NCBI RefSeq assembly: GCF_015845845.1
Contig: NZ_LDIG01000234.1
Span: 20,088 to 84,087, forward strand
Direction: 5' to 3'
Origin: Paenibacillus dendritiformis
Lineage (GTDB): Bacteria > Bacillota > Bacilli > Paenibacillales > Paenibacillaceae
Length of the DNA: 64,000 nt
Shown: positions 35,999 through 43,441 of the stretch, piece by piece
Layout of the letters: each line of letters opens with the position of its first letter
Numbering within the stretch: position 1 is the first letter of the stretch
Notes under the pieces: generated by a model
The model's database searches: none
The model's input: only the letters and a program-made list of their open reading frames with translations
Told to the model about the DNA's origin: nothing
Translations under genes and position numbers: made by a program

Positions 35999-36853
35999 TT
36001 ACTCCTCCCCCGTCGCAACCGGATTGTCCTCATAGCTGATCCAATCGCTCCAGCTCCCGGCATACAAGCGGACCTGCGGGTAGCCAAGCTCATGCAGCGC
36101 CAGCACATTCGGGCAGGCGCTGACCCCGGAGCCGCAGTAGACGATAACCTCGCGCCCGGCTTCCAGCGCGTCCACGATAGCGGAGAGCTGCTGCCGGCGC
36201 TGCGCTTCCGGCTTCCAGGCGCCGCGCTCATCGACATTATCCTTCCAGAACTGATGGATCGCCCCTGGAATATGTCCCGCCTTCGCATCGATCGGCTCGG
36301 TCTCGCCCCGATAGCGAGCCGCGTCGCGCGAATCGACGAGCAGCACATCAGGCTGGCCCAGCTTCTCCCGAACCTCCTCCATGCGCGCCAGCATGTCCGC
36401 CCGAACCTTCGGCACGAAGGCGGCCGGCACGACAACCCGCTGCGCGCCGGTAACCGGGTACCCGGCATCCTTCCACGCCGTGAAGCCCTCTTCCATCACA
36501 TGGACGGCGTCATGCCCGAGCCAGCGCAGCGTCCACCACAGCCGCGAAGCGTACATGCCGCCTTGATCGTCGTATGCGACGACCCGGCTGGCATTGCTGA
36601 TGCCGGCGCGCCCGAGCCGTTCCGCCAGTACGGCCGGATCAGGCAGCGGATGGCGGCCTCCATGGGCTATCACCGGCGCCGACAGGTCCGTATTCAGATC
36701 AAGATAGACGGCGCCCGGGATATGGGAGGAAGCATATTCTTCTCTCCCCGCCTCGGGCCGTCCAAGGTCGAAGCGGCAATCGACGATTACGATATCTGGC
36801 TCATACATGCGGGCTAACAGCCATTGCTTGGATACGAGAATTGATCCACTCAT
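35999..36853 (-). CDS. Tandem-rhodanese sulfurtransferase
   Basis: A 284-residue thiosulfate or 3-mercaptopyruvate sulfurtransferase-like enzyme. The N-terminal rhodanese domain (about 7-135) is inactive (YDDQGGMYASR in place of the Cys loop). The C-terminal domain (about 155-278) holds catalytic Cys in VYCGSGVSAC, with DSRDAARYRGETEPIDAKAG and GHIPGAIH. The CGSGVSA loop is the type seen in both thiosulfate and mercaptopyruvate enzymes, so the donor is uncertain. ATG 36853 follows GAAGGAGG. Monocistronic. Confidence 0.93.
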   Translation of the reverse strand: MSGSILVSKQWLLARMYEPDIVIVDCRFDLGRPEAGREEYASSHIPGAVYLDLNTDLSAPVIAHGGRHPLPDPAVLAERLGRAGISNASRVVAYDDQGGMYASRLWWTLRWLGHDAVHVMEEGFTAWKDAGYPVTGAQRVVVPAAFVPKVRADMLARMEEVREKLGQPDVLLVDSRDAARYRGETEPIDAKAGHIPGAIHQFWKDNVDERGAWKPEAQRRQQLSAIVDALEAGREVIVYCGSGVSACPNVLALHELGYPQVRLYAGSWSDWISYEDNPVATGEE

Positions 36854-37106
36854 ATAGCGCCTCCTTCATCGTGTACTGCTTATGCATAGTGTATCATAGA
36901 GACCGAACCGCCTGTTATTTCTTTCGCGCCATAACGTTTAACCCATGGATCGCCGGCCCGCTAGTTGACAAGTGCTCTGCATCCCGCATTGTCAAGCCGA
37001 TGCAAACATGCGAAAATAGCAACTAAGAAAAATCAAGCAACAGAATGCAGCAACCTGGAACCGACGCCGCATCGCTCGGTATCTCCTGTCTAAGGAAGTG
37101 ATTGCA

Positions 37107-37619
37107 TTGCCGGCTTCTTACCGCCATTCCCCGTCCCGCCCGCCAAGGCTGCCCTTCCGGGTGCGCCCGATGAGCGAGGAGGACGGCGCACATATCTGCT
37201 CATGGAACTATGAGCCGCCTTATCAACTGTACGGATTCCTCCCGTGGGAGCAAATGAAGGCCCTGGAGATCGAATTCGGCGATCCCCGCATCCGGAGCGA
37301 GCAATATGTATCGGTGACGGATGCCGACGGGGAACTGTTCGGCTTCGCGCAGTTCTTCCCTCTGCTCGGCGTGACCCGTCTCGGTCTGGGGATGCGCCCC
37401 GATCGGCTTGGGCAAGGATATGGCGTCCCCTTCGTCCAGGCGATCGTCGAAGAAGCCCGGCGGCGCCATCCCGGCGATATGATCGATCTGGAAGTGCTGA
37501 CCTGGAATGAACGGGCGATCCGCACATACCGGCGGGCCGGATTCCGGATCACCGATACGTATACGCGGCAGACGCCGACCGGGCCCGGCGAATTCCACTG
37601 CATGGTCTATCACCCGTAG
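37107..37619 (+). CDS. GNAT family N-acetyltransferase
   Basis: A 170-residue GNAT enzyme with acetyl-CoA site LGLGMRPDRLGQGYGVPFVQ (motif A, Q/R-x-x-G-x-G/A type) followed by EVLTWNERAIRTYRRAGFRI (motif B). TTG 37107 has AAGGAAG eight bases upstream and is preferred to a GTG at 37098. Resembles RimI/RimJ-type acetyltransferases acting on amines or protein N-termini, but the substrate cannot be predicted. Stands alone; the 36.85-37.1 kb gap before it shows no other feature. Confidence 0.88.
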   Translation: MPASYRHSPSRPPRLPFRVRPMSEEDGAHICSWNYEPPYQLYGFLPWEQMKALEIEFGDPRIRSEQYVSVTDADGELFGFAQFFPLLGVTRLGLGMRPDRLGQGYGVPFVQAIVEEARRRHPGDMIDLEVLTWNERAIRTYRRAGFRITDTYTRQTPTGPGEFHCMVYHP

Positions 37620-37651
37620 CCCCGCCCGCGCTCATCCGGGTGCGGGCCCCA

Positions 37652-37945
37652 TCAGGTCAAGGCGATGCTGGCCACCGTCGAACTATCGACGACGACCTCG
37701 ATCAGATGGAATTGGGGGTCATACTGCACGCTTCCGCTGCCGATGAACAGCAGCCGCTCCTGGCCGAGTCCATAAAAGACATCATCCGCGAGCGCCTCCA
37801 GCACTTCATGCCGCTCCTGCTCCCCCAGCGCTTCCCATTCCTCCTGTCCCATGTCAAAAAACTGATAACCGTCCGGGATTAGCGCCACCGCCCCGACCAG
37901 ATCCTCCAAAATATCTTTATACGGTCTTCCGTAAGCCACGCCCAT
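37652..37945 (-). CDS. Conserved small protein of unknown function
   Basis: A 97-residue acidic protein without signal peptide or membrane segment (GRPYKDILEDLVGAVALIPD, GQERHEVLEALADDVFYGLG then a beta-rich end QFHLIEVVVDSS). ATG 37945 follows AAAGGGG at slightly long spacing. Codon use fits the neighbours. No family recognised; it could be a cytoplasmic helper of unknown role. Confidence 0.65.
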   Translation of the reverse strand: MGVAYGRPYKDILEDLVGAVALIPDGYQFFDMGQEEWEALGEQERHEVLEALADDVFYGLGQERLLFIGSGSVQYDPQFHLIEVVVDSSTVASIALT

Positions 37946-38104
37946 ATTCGTGCTGCCCCTTTCTGCTCACGCTTGTCTGTTTCCCTCGTATTGTAGCATA
38001 GGTGAAGCGGCTTTCTCGAACCCGGCTGCAAGGAAAAAGGCCTGCCCACCCATCCGGCATGCACAGGCCTCTTCAAATGAAATCGATACGGTCCGCCATC
38101 GGAT

Positions 38105-38911
38105 TCATCGCTTATCGGAGATGGCCGCGATAAGCTCCTCTGCCGTCAGGACCGTACCGGGGAGCCCCCACCGCCTCCCGAGCTGAGTCGCATACGGCGT
38201 ATCGAGACCGGCTTCCCGAAGAATCTCCTGCCGGGAGAATACGTGACGCGTCTCATCGTCCATCAACACTTGGCCCCGGTTCAGGACCACGGTCCGTTCG
38301 AAAAGAGCCGCAGCGAAATCCATATCATGCAATATCGCCAGTACGAGCTTGCCCTGCCGCTTTAGCAGCTCAATAATGCTGCCGATCCGGCGCTTGCCCG
38401 CATCGTCCTGCGCGATGGTCGGCTCGTCCAATATAAGAATGTCCGTGTCCATGGCAACAAGCGAGGCGATGCTCACCAGCTTCTTCTCAGATAAGCCGAG
38501 ATCGTGGGGATTCATCTCCCGGCGCTCGCTCAGGCCGACCATGTCCAGCGCCGCCATTGCCCGCTCCTTCGCCTCGGACGCGCTCCGCTTCAGGTTAAGC
38601 GGCCCGAACATGACCTCCTCCAGGACCGTGCGCTTGCATATCTGATCATTCGGGTTCTGGAAGACAAGCCCGATTCGGCCGGCCAGCCCCGCGACCGTCG
38701 CTTCCTTCGTCCGTGTCCCGCACACGGAAATTTCGCCGGCCGTCGGTTTAAGCAGCCCTTTGAGCAGCTTGACCAGCGTCGTCTTGCCGGCGCCGTTCTG
38801 CCCGATGATCGCCGTCGCCCGCGTATCGAAATCCAACATGATATCATGCAGCACCGGCTGGCCCGGATCATACTCGAAATGCACCTTCCGGATGCGAATC
38901 ATCTCACTCAT
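38105..38911 (-). CDS. ECF transporter ATP-binding protein A'
   Basis: A 268-residue ABC ATPase of the energy-coupling factor type. Walker A GQNGAGKTTL, Q-loop VFQNPNDQICKRTV, signature DLGLSEKKLVSIAS (a variant of LSGGQ), Walker B ILILDEPTIAQDD and H-loop LAILHDMDF. The weak signature is common in one of the two ECF ATPases. It overlaps the preceding ATPase gene by 8 bases and is the last gene of the four-gene operon. Confidence 0.92.
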   Translation of the reverse strand: MSEMIRIRKVHFEYDPGQPVLHDIMLDFDTRATAIIGQNGAGKTTLVKLLKGLLKPTAGEISVCGTRTKEATVAGLAGRIGLVFQNPNDQICKRTVLEEVMFGPLNLKRSASEAKERAMAALDMVGLSERREMNPHDLGLSEKKLVSIASLVAMDTDILILDEPTIAQDDAGKRRIGSIIELLKRQGKLVLAILHDMDFAAALFERTVVLNRGQVLMDDETRHVFSRQEILREAGLDTPYATQLGRRWGLPGTVLTAEELIAAISDKR

Positions 38912-39803
38912 CCCGCTCCCCCTCGTCTACGCCTGCCGCCAGACCGTCGCCGGTTCTCGCGCCGTGCGCCGCCTCATAAGCCTGGACCGCTTCTTCCAGG
39001 GTTACCGGATACGTATCCTTGTCCGGGGAGCGCAGCCCCAACTCGCGGCATACCTGCGTGTAGACGGGCGGCTTGACCCCGTATTCCGCCAGATCGGCTC
39101 GGGAGAACAGACGGGACGGCGTATCGATGCCGATTAAGCTCCCTTCGTGCAGAAGAGCGATCCGGTCGGCGTATGCGGCGAGCTTCTCCATCTTGTGCTC
39201 CGCCAAAATGACCGTCATTCCCTCCCGGCTCAGGCTCTGAACGGCCTGGAACACTTCCTCCGAGCCCTGCGGATCGAGCTGCGAGGTTGGCTCATCCAGC
39301 ACGATGACCTGCGGCCGTATCGCAATGACGCAGGCGATGGCCATCCGCTGCATCTGGCCTCCGGACAGATCGACCGGGTGCCGATCCTTGTACTCGTACA
39401 TATCGAGCAGATGAAGCGCATGATCAATGCGCTCGATCATCTCGTCCCGCTCCACGCCCAGCTGCTCCAAGCCGAAGGCGACCTCCTCATACACCGTCAG
39501 CTTCGCTCCTGTCACCTGCGTGAACGGATTCTGGAACACGATGCCGACATGGCGTATCATCTCATCCACGCCGCTTTCCGCGACATCGGCGCCTGCGATG
39601 CATACGCTGCCTCCGTAAGCGCCCTTATAGAAATGGGGCACCAGGCCGGTGAGCGCTTGGCAAAAGGTCGTCTTGCCCGCTCCATTGGCCCCGATGATCC
39701 CGATGAATTCCCCGGCCTCCACTGTCAGCGTGATATCATTCAGCGCCAGCTTCTCCGCGGACGGATAACGATACTTGAGATGTTCCACTTCAATCAGTTT
39801 CAT
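38904..39803 (-). CDS. ECF transporter ATP-binding protein A
   Basis: A 299-residue ABC ATPase. Walker A GANGAGKTTF, Q-loop VFQNPFTQVTGAKLTV, canonical signature PVDLSGGQMQRMAIA, Walker B VIVLDEPTSQLDP and H-loop ILAEHKMEKLA. ATG 39803 follows GGAGGATC and overlaps the stop of the permease gene (ATGA). The heterodimer with the next ATPase powers the EcfT-S complex. A C-terminal extension of about 60 residues has no recognised motif. Confidence 0.93.
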   Translation of the reverse strand: MKLIEVEHLKYRYPSAEKLALNDITLTVEAGEFIGIIGANGAGKTTFCQALTGLVPHFYKGAYGGSVCIAGADVAESGVDEMIRHVGIVFQNPFTQVTGAKLTVYEEVAFGLEQLGVERDEMIERIDHALHLLDMYEYKDRHPVDLSGGQMQRMAIACVIAIRPQVIVLDEPTSQLDPQGSEEVFQAVQSLSREGMTVILAEHKMEKLAAYADRIALLHEGSLIGIDTPSRLFSRADLAEYGVKPPVYTQVCRELGLRSPDKDTYPVTLEEAVQAYEAAHGARTGDGLAAGVDEGERDE

Positions 39804-40567
39804 GCAAAGATCCTCCATAGAAGAGCGGCGGCGACGATGACGAGCAGCGCCAGCCGCAGGATGCCGGCATGCCGGTACCGCTTCTCCTCATTCAGAAATG
39901 TTTTGCGCCCGGGCACATTGAAGCCCCTCGCCTGCAGCGCTAGCGTACGCTCCTTCGTATCGAGCAGCGAGCTGAGCACGACCGGTCCGATAAGCGGAAG
40001 GAACGCCTTAATGCGCGTCATCAATCGTCCTTCCGTCTCTACGCCCCGCGAACGCTGCGCGTCGGTGATCGTGCCGACGGCCGCCATCATCTGCGGAATG
40101 ATCTGGAACACGGAGTTCAGCACGTAGCCGATGCGGGGCGACAAGCCTTTGCGGACGAGGGCTTCCACCAGATCGGAGGGCTTCGTCGTCAGGACGAGAA
40201 TAAGGAAGGCCCCGACAATATTCAAGGCGCGGAAGCTGATGCCGAGGGCGAACAGCAACCCTTCCTTATAGAACGGCCAGTTCCCGATCGTGAACAGCGC
40301 TGTCTCATTCCCGACATGGAAAAATCCCTGGATAATGACCACCGTCACCAGCACGAAGCCGACGAAGCCAATCACCGCCAGGCCCCGCCGGAACACCCTC
40401 CCTGCGGCAAGCAGCCCGAAGCTGATCACCATGCAGACCCAGGCCGCATGGAGGGAGGGCACAATGATGGGAATCGCGATGGCCGCCGCGATATAGGCCA
40501 GCTTCGTTATCGGATCGACGCGATGGACGGCCGAGTCTTTTTCCACGTACAAGCTCATTGATTTCAT
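39800..40567 (-). CDS. ECF transporter transmembrane protein (EcfT)
   Basis: A 255-residue membrane protein with about five helices. The cytoplasmic coupling motifs are DAQRSRGVE (first A-R-G type motif) and LALQARGFN (second), the regions that dock on the two ATPases. The start KSMSLYVEKDSAVHRVDPITK is typical of EcfT/CbiQ proteins. ATG 40567 follows AAAGGTGGG. Its dedicated S component is directly upstream, so this is a group I ECF system. Confidence 0.93.
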   Translation of the reverse strand: MKSMSLYVEKDSAVHRVDPITKLAYIAAAIAIPIIVPSLHAAWVCMVISFGLLAAGRVFRRGLAVIGFVGFVLVTVVIIQGFFHVGNETALFTIGNWPFYKEGLLFALGISFRALNIVGAFLILVLTTKPSDLVEALVRKGLSPRIGYVLNSVFQIIPQMMAAVGTITDAQRSRGVETEGRLMTRIKAFLPLIGPVVLSSLLDTKERTLALQARGFNVPGRKTFLNEEKRYRHAGILRLALLVIVAAALLWRIFA

Positions 40568-40601
40568 GCATATCCCACCTTTGCCAACCGCTTGCGGACG
40601 G

Positions 40602-41198
40602 TTACAGCTTCTCGATATCTCCGCTATTCTTGTACATATTCATCAGACTGTTCGGCAGCACGCGGTATATCCCGTAAGCGACAAGCACGGTAATGAGCTT
40701 ATCCGGCAGGTCGACGACCAGCTCATCCAGGAAGGATGCGAGCCAGACCGATTGAGTCCCTTGCAGCACATAACCGAAGACGATATCGCCCCAGACATTG
40801 CCCGTCTGACCGCCCCAGAACGCCACATTGAGCGGGGTGGAGATAACGACCGCCGTCAATCCTACGGCCAGACCGATGACGGCCGCCTTGCCCCAGCTTG
40901 AGATCCAGCCCTTGGATGCCATAATCCCGGCTACCAGGCCAATAAAGACGCTTGTCAGGGCATAGACGAACGAGATCGGATCCATCGTGAGGCCATAAAT
41001 GATATTGTTGATGAGTCCGGACAGCCCGCCGATAACCGGACCCGCCAGCATGCTGGCCAGCACCGTCCCGATCGCATCGAGCCACAGCGGCAGCTTGAGC
41101 ACGCCGGCGAACAATTTGCCGATGTAGTTAATGCCGACCGCGACCGGGATCAGCACAAGCGCCGCGGTTGAGAACGACCACATACTTCTTTTGGACAT
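40602..41198 (-). CDS. ECF transporter S component (substrate-binding membrane protein)
   Basis: A 198-residue integral membrane protein with about six helices, including INYIGKLFAGVLKLPLWLDA, IGTVLASMLAGPVIGGLSGL and NNIIYGLTMDPISFVYALTS. It is the substrate-specific part of the ECF complex encoded by the next three genes. ATG 41198 has AAGGAGG eleven bases upstream; in-frame ATGs at 41219 and 41330 are less convincing because that ribosome site lies inside them. The vitamin or metabolite bound cannot be read from the sequence, and no biosynthesis gene adjoins to suggest it. Confidence 0.88.
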   Translation of the reverse strand: MSKRSMWSFSTAALVLIPVAVGINYIGKLFAGVLKLPLWLDAIGTVLASMLAGPVIGGLSGLINNIIYGLTMDPISFVYALTSVFIGLVAGIMASKGWISSWGKAAVIGLAVGLTAVVISTPLNVAFWGGQTGNVWGDIVFGYVLQGTQSVWLASFLDELVVDLPDKLITVLVAYGIYRVLPNSLMNMYKNSGDIEKL

Positions 41199-41500
41199 CT
41201 TACTGAATTCCTCCTTCATCGTTGCACCGTTCCGCCAATCGTGCAGCAACCGTTCGCGGACACTGCCGGACTCGGCGGCAGCGGCGCCGCCGCAATAATC
41301 ATAAAGTGTTCCCTTTGAATGCCGAATCATGCGATGATATGCAATGCTTTCGCGATTGAGACAGGCAGTTTCTCTTTACGGCCTACGGCCGGCGTACCGC
41401 CTCACAACTGCTTCCGGCGGCTTGCACTCCCGTCTCTTTCTTTTCACTATATCTTGTTCCCGGGCAAAAGAACAGGTCTTTTGCCCGCTCGTTCCGGAAG
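41199..41500 (-). promoter_or_regulatory. Structured leader of the ECF operon (candidate riboswitch)
   Basis: Read on minus, the region holds several stable hairpins: GGGCAAAAGA/TCTTTTGCCC near 41466-41490, CCGCC/GGCGG near 41400-41430, and CGGCC-GTA-GGCCG near 41385-41398, then AAACTGCCTGTCTC. The last block and a nearby CCGCCGGAAGCAGTTGTGA recall parts of cobalamin riboswitches, but the order and spacing do not match well enough to assign one. No gene is visible between here and the motA promoter. Confidence 0.35.
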
Positions 41501-41611
41501 GAATTTGTAAGGGCTTCACCCCCGGCCGCGACAGGCTTTAGCGTCCGTGCGCAGGCTGGATGGACGCCCCTTTTTCCCGGCCTTCCGTCTGTTCTGCCTT
41601 TTCGCTGCCAT

Positions 41612-41638
41612 TAAAAAAAGGTCCGGTTCTGCCGATAA
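41612..41638 (+). promoter_or_regulatory. SigD promoter of motAB
   Basis: TAAA, 15 bp, GCCGATAA is the consensus for the flagellar sigma factor SigD (TAAA-N15-GCCGATAT). It lies 101 bp before the motA start, so motAB is a late class motility operon here. Confidence 0.88.
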
Positions 41639-41738
41639 AAAAGGTAACGTATCAAAACTTTCACGCATTCCGTTGAACGCTGTCGAATGCGGGACGCAGG
41701 AAGCACCATTAACTCATGGATGAGGTGTGTATGGAATC

Positions 41739-42527
41739 ATGGAAAAATCAACATTGATCGGTCTGGTCCTTGGCGTCTTGGCCATCTCGCTCGGAATGTA
41801 CTATAAAGGCGCTCCGATATCCAATTTGGCCAACCCTGCTGCCATTATGATTATTTTTGTCGGTACGGCAGCATCGCTTTTTATCGGCTTTCCGATGAAG
41901 GAATTGAAAAAATTCCCCAAATTGTTGGGTATGATATTTAAGCCCCAGCAGCTGGTTGACCGGGTGCAGTTGATCCAGCTGTTTATGGAATGGGCCAGCA
42001 TTACTCGCCGCGAAGGCTTGCTGGCGCTTGAATCGAAGATTGACGACATTCAGGACGACTTCCTTCGCAACGGAATGCGAATGATCATCGACGGGAACGA
42101 CCAAGACTTCGTGCGCGATGTACTAATGGAAGATATTCATTCGACCGAAGAGCGGCACCGCGCGGGCGCGCTTATCTTTTCCCAGGCAGGAACCTACGCG
42201 CCGACGCTGGGGGTATTGGGGGCCGTTATCGGCTTGATCGCCGCCTTGGGGCAGATGGCCGATATGGAGCAACTGGCCCATGCGATCGCAGGGGCCTTCG
42301 TCGCTACGCTGATGGGTATCTTCACCGGTTACGTGCTCTGGCACCCGATTGCCAACAAATTGAAACGGCTGTCATATAGTGAAATTCAGATTCGGTTGAT
42401 GATGGTCGAAGGATTGCTGTCCATTCAATCGGGCGTATCGACGATTGCCATCAACCAGAAGCTGTCCGTCTTCCTGACGCCAAGCGAGCGCGCACAGCTG
42501 AATGCGAAAGGAGAGGCTGGAGAATGA
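41739..42527 (+). CDS. motA: Flagellar stator protein MotA
   Basis: A 262-residue proton-channel subunit with four membrane helices (about 4-22, 32-50, 150-172, 180-200). The cytoplasmic loop between helices 2 and 3 has the torque-related charged residues (EWASITRREGLLALESKIDD, EDIHSTEERHRAGALIFSQA), and TYAPTLGVLGAVIGLIAALG matches the MotA_ExbB core. ATG 41739 is preceded by TGAGGTG; a GTG at 41727 is an alternative. The stop overlaps motB (ATGA). Confidence 0.95.
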   Translation: MEKSTLIGLVLGVLAISLGMYYKGAPISNLANPAAIMIIFVGTAASLFIGFPMKELKKFPKLLGMIFKPQQLVDRVQLIQLFMEWASITRREGLLALESKIDDIQDDFLRNGMRMIIDGNDQDFVRDVLMEDIHSTEERHRAGALIFSQAGTYAPTLGVLGAVIGLIAALGQMADMEQLAHAIAGAFVATLMGIFTGYVLWHPIANKLKRLSYSEIQIRLMMVEGLLSIQSGVSTIAINQKLSVFLTPSERAQLNAKGEAGE

Positions 42528-43357
42528 GCAACAAGCGCCGCCAGTCTCACGATGAACATGTCGATGAATCTTGGCTGATCCCGTATGCCGATATTTTGAC
42601 TTTGCTGCTGGCCCTGTTCATTGTCCTGTATGGGATGAGCACGGTGGATGCGAAGAAGTTCCAAGAGATGAGCCAAGCCTTCAACATCGCTTTCGATAGC
42701 GGAGGCGGCGCGGGGATTCTGGATCAGCAAGCCATCATTCCGCCGAACAATGCCAAGAAGGGCATGAAGGATGTGGACCCGAGCACGGCCTCCCGCAACC
42801 GGGAACGCTATGAATATATGGTGAAGGCCAAGCAAGAGCAGGCGGAGCTGGAGACGCTGCGGGACAAGATGAACGAATACATTTCCAAAGGCGGCTTATC
42901 CAACCAGTTGAACACCGAGCTCAATCATTCGGAGCTGAAAATAACGATTAAAGACAGCGCGCTGTTCGATTCCGGGAAGGCGAGCCTCAAGTCCGACGCC
43001 AAGCAGTTGGCCGTCACGATTGGAGATATGCTGAAGCAGTACAAGGACTATGAGATTGTCATCAGCGGGCATACCGACAACCGCCCGATTCGCAACAGCA
43101 ACTTCGAATCGAACTGGGATCTGAGCTCGGCCCGGGCGCTCAGCTTCATGAAGGTCGTGCTTGAACGCTCCGGAATCGATCCGAAGCAGTTCAAGGCCGT
43201 CGGCATGGGAGAATATCACCCGGTAGCCGATAATCGCACGGAAGAAGGGAAGGCGCAGAATCGCCGGGTCGAAGTCTCGATCCTCCGCAAATTCGTAGAG
43301 AAGGACGGGCCTTCAGATCCATCATCCGAACTGGATGCCAAGACGGAGGCTCCATAG
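42524..43357 (+). CDS. motB: Flagellar stator protein MotB
   Basis: A 277-residue stator anchor. One membrane helix (about 20-40) carries the proton-accepting Asp23 in WLIPYADILTLLLALFIVLY; a plug and linker follow, then an OmpA-like peptidoglycan-binding domain (about 145-260: DSALFDSGKASLKSDAKQLA, ISGHTDNRPIR, GMGEYHPVADNRTEEGKAQN, RRVEVSIL). Translationally coupled to motA. Asp rather than a sodium-type signature suggests proton use, but ion choice is not certain from sequence. Confidence 0.95.
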   Translation: MSNKRRQSHDEHVDESWLIPYADILTLLLALFIVLYGMSTVDAKKFQEMSQAFNIAFDSGGGAGILDQQAIIPPNNAKKGMKDVDPSTASRNRERYEYMVKAKQEQAELETLRDKMNEYISKGGLSNQLNTELNHSELKITIKDSALFDSGKASLKSDAKQLAVTIGDMLKQYKDYEIVISGHTDNRPIRNSNFESNWDLSSARALSFMKVVLERSGIDPKQFKAVGMGEYHPVADNRTEEGKAQNRRVEVSILRKFVEKDGPSDPSSELDAKTEAP

Positions 43358-43382
43358 ACAACCCGCGCCAGAACCGAAACAA

Positions 43383-43434
43383 AAGAGGGTGCTGCAGCCC
43401 GAAGCTTCACGCTTCCCGCCGCAGCACCCTCTTC
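43383..43434. terminator. Bidirectional terminator between motB and the kinase gene
   Basis: AGAGGGTGCTGC pairs with GCAGCACCCTCT. It lies between two convergent genes. Confidence 0.7.
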
Positions 43435-43441
43435 GTGGCTT

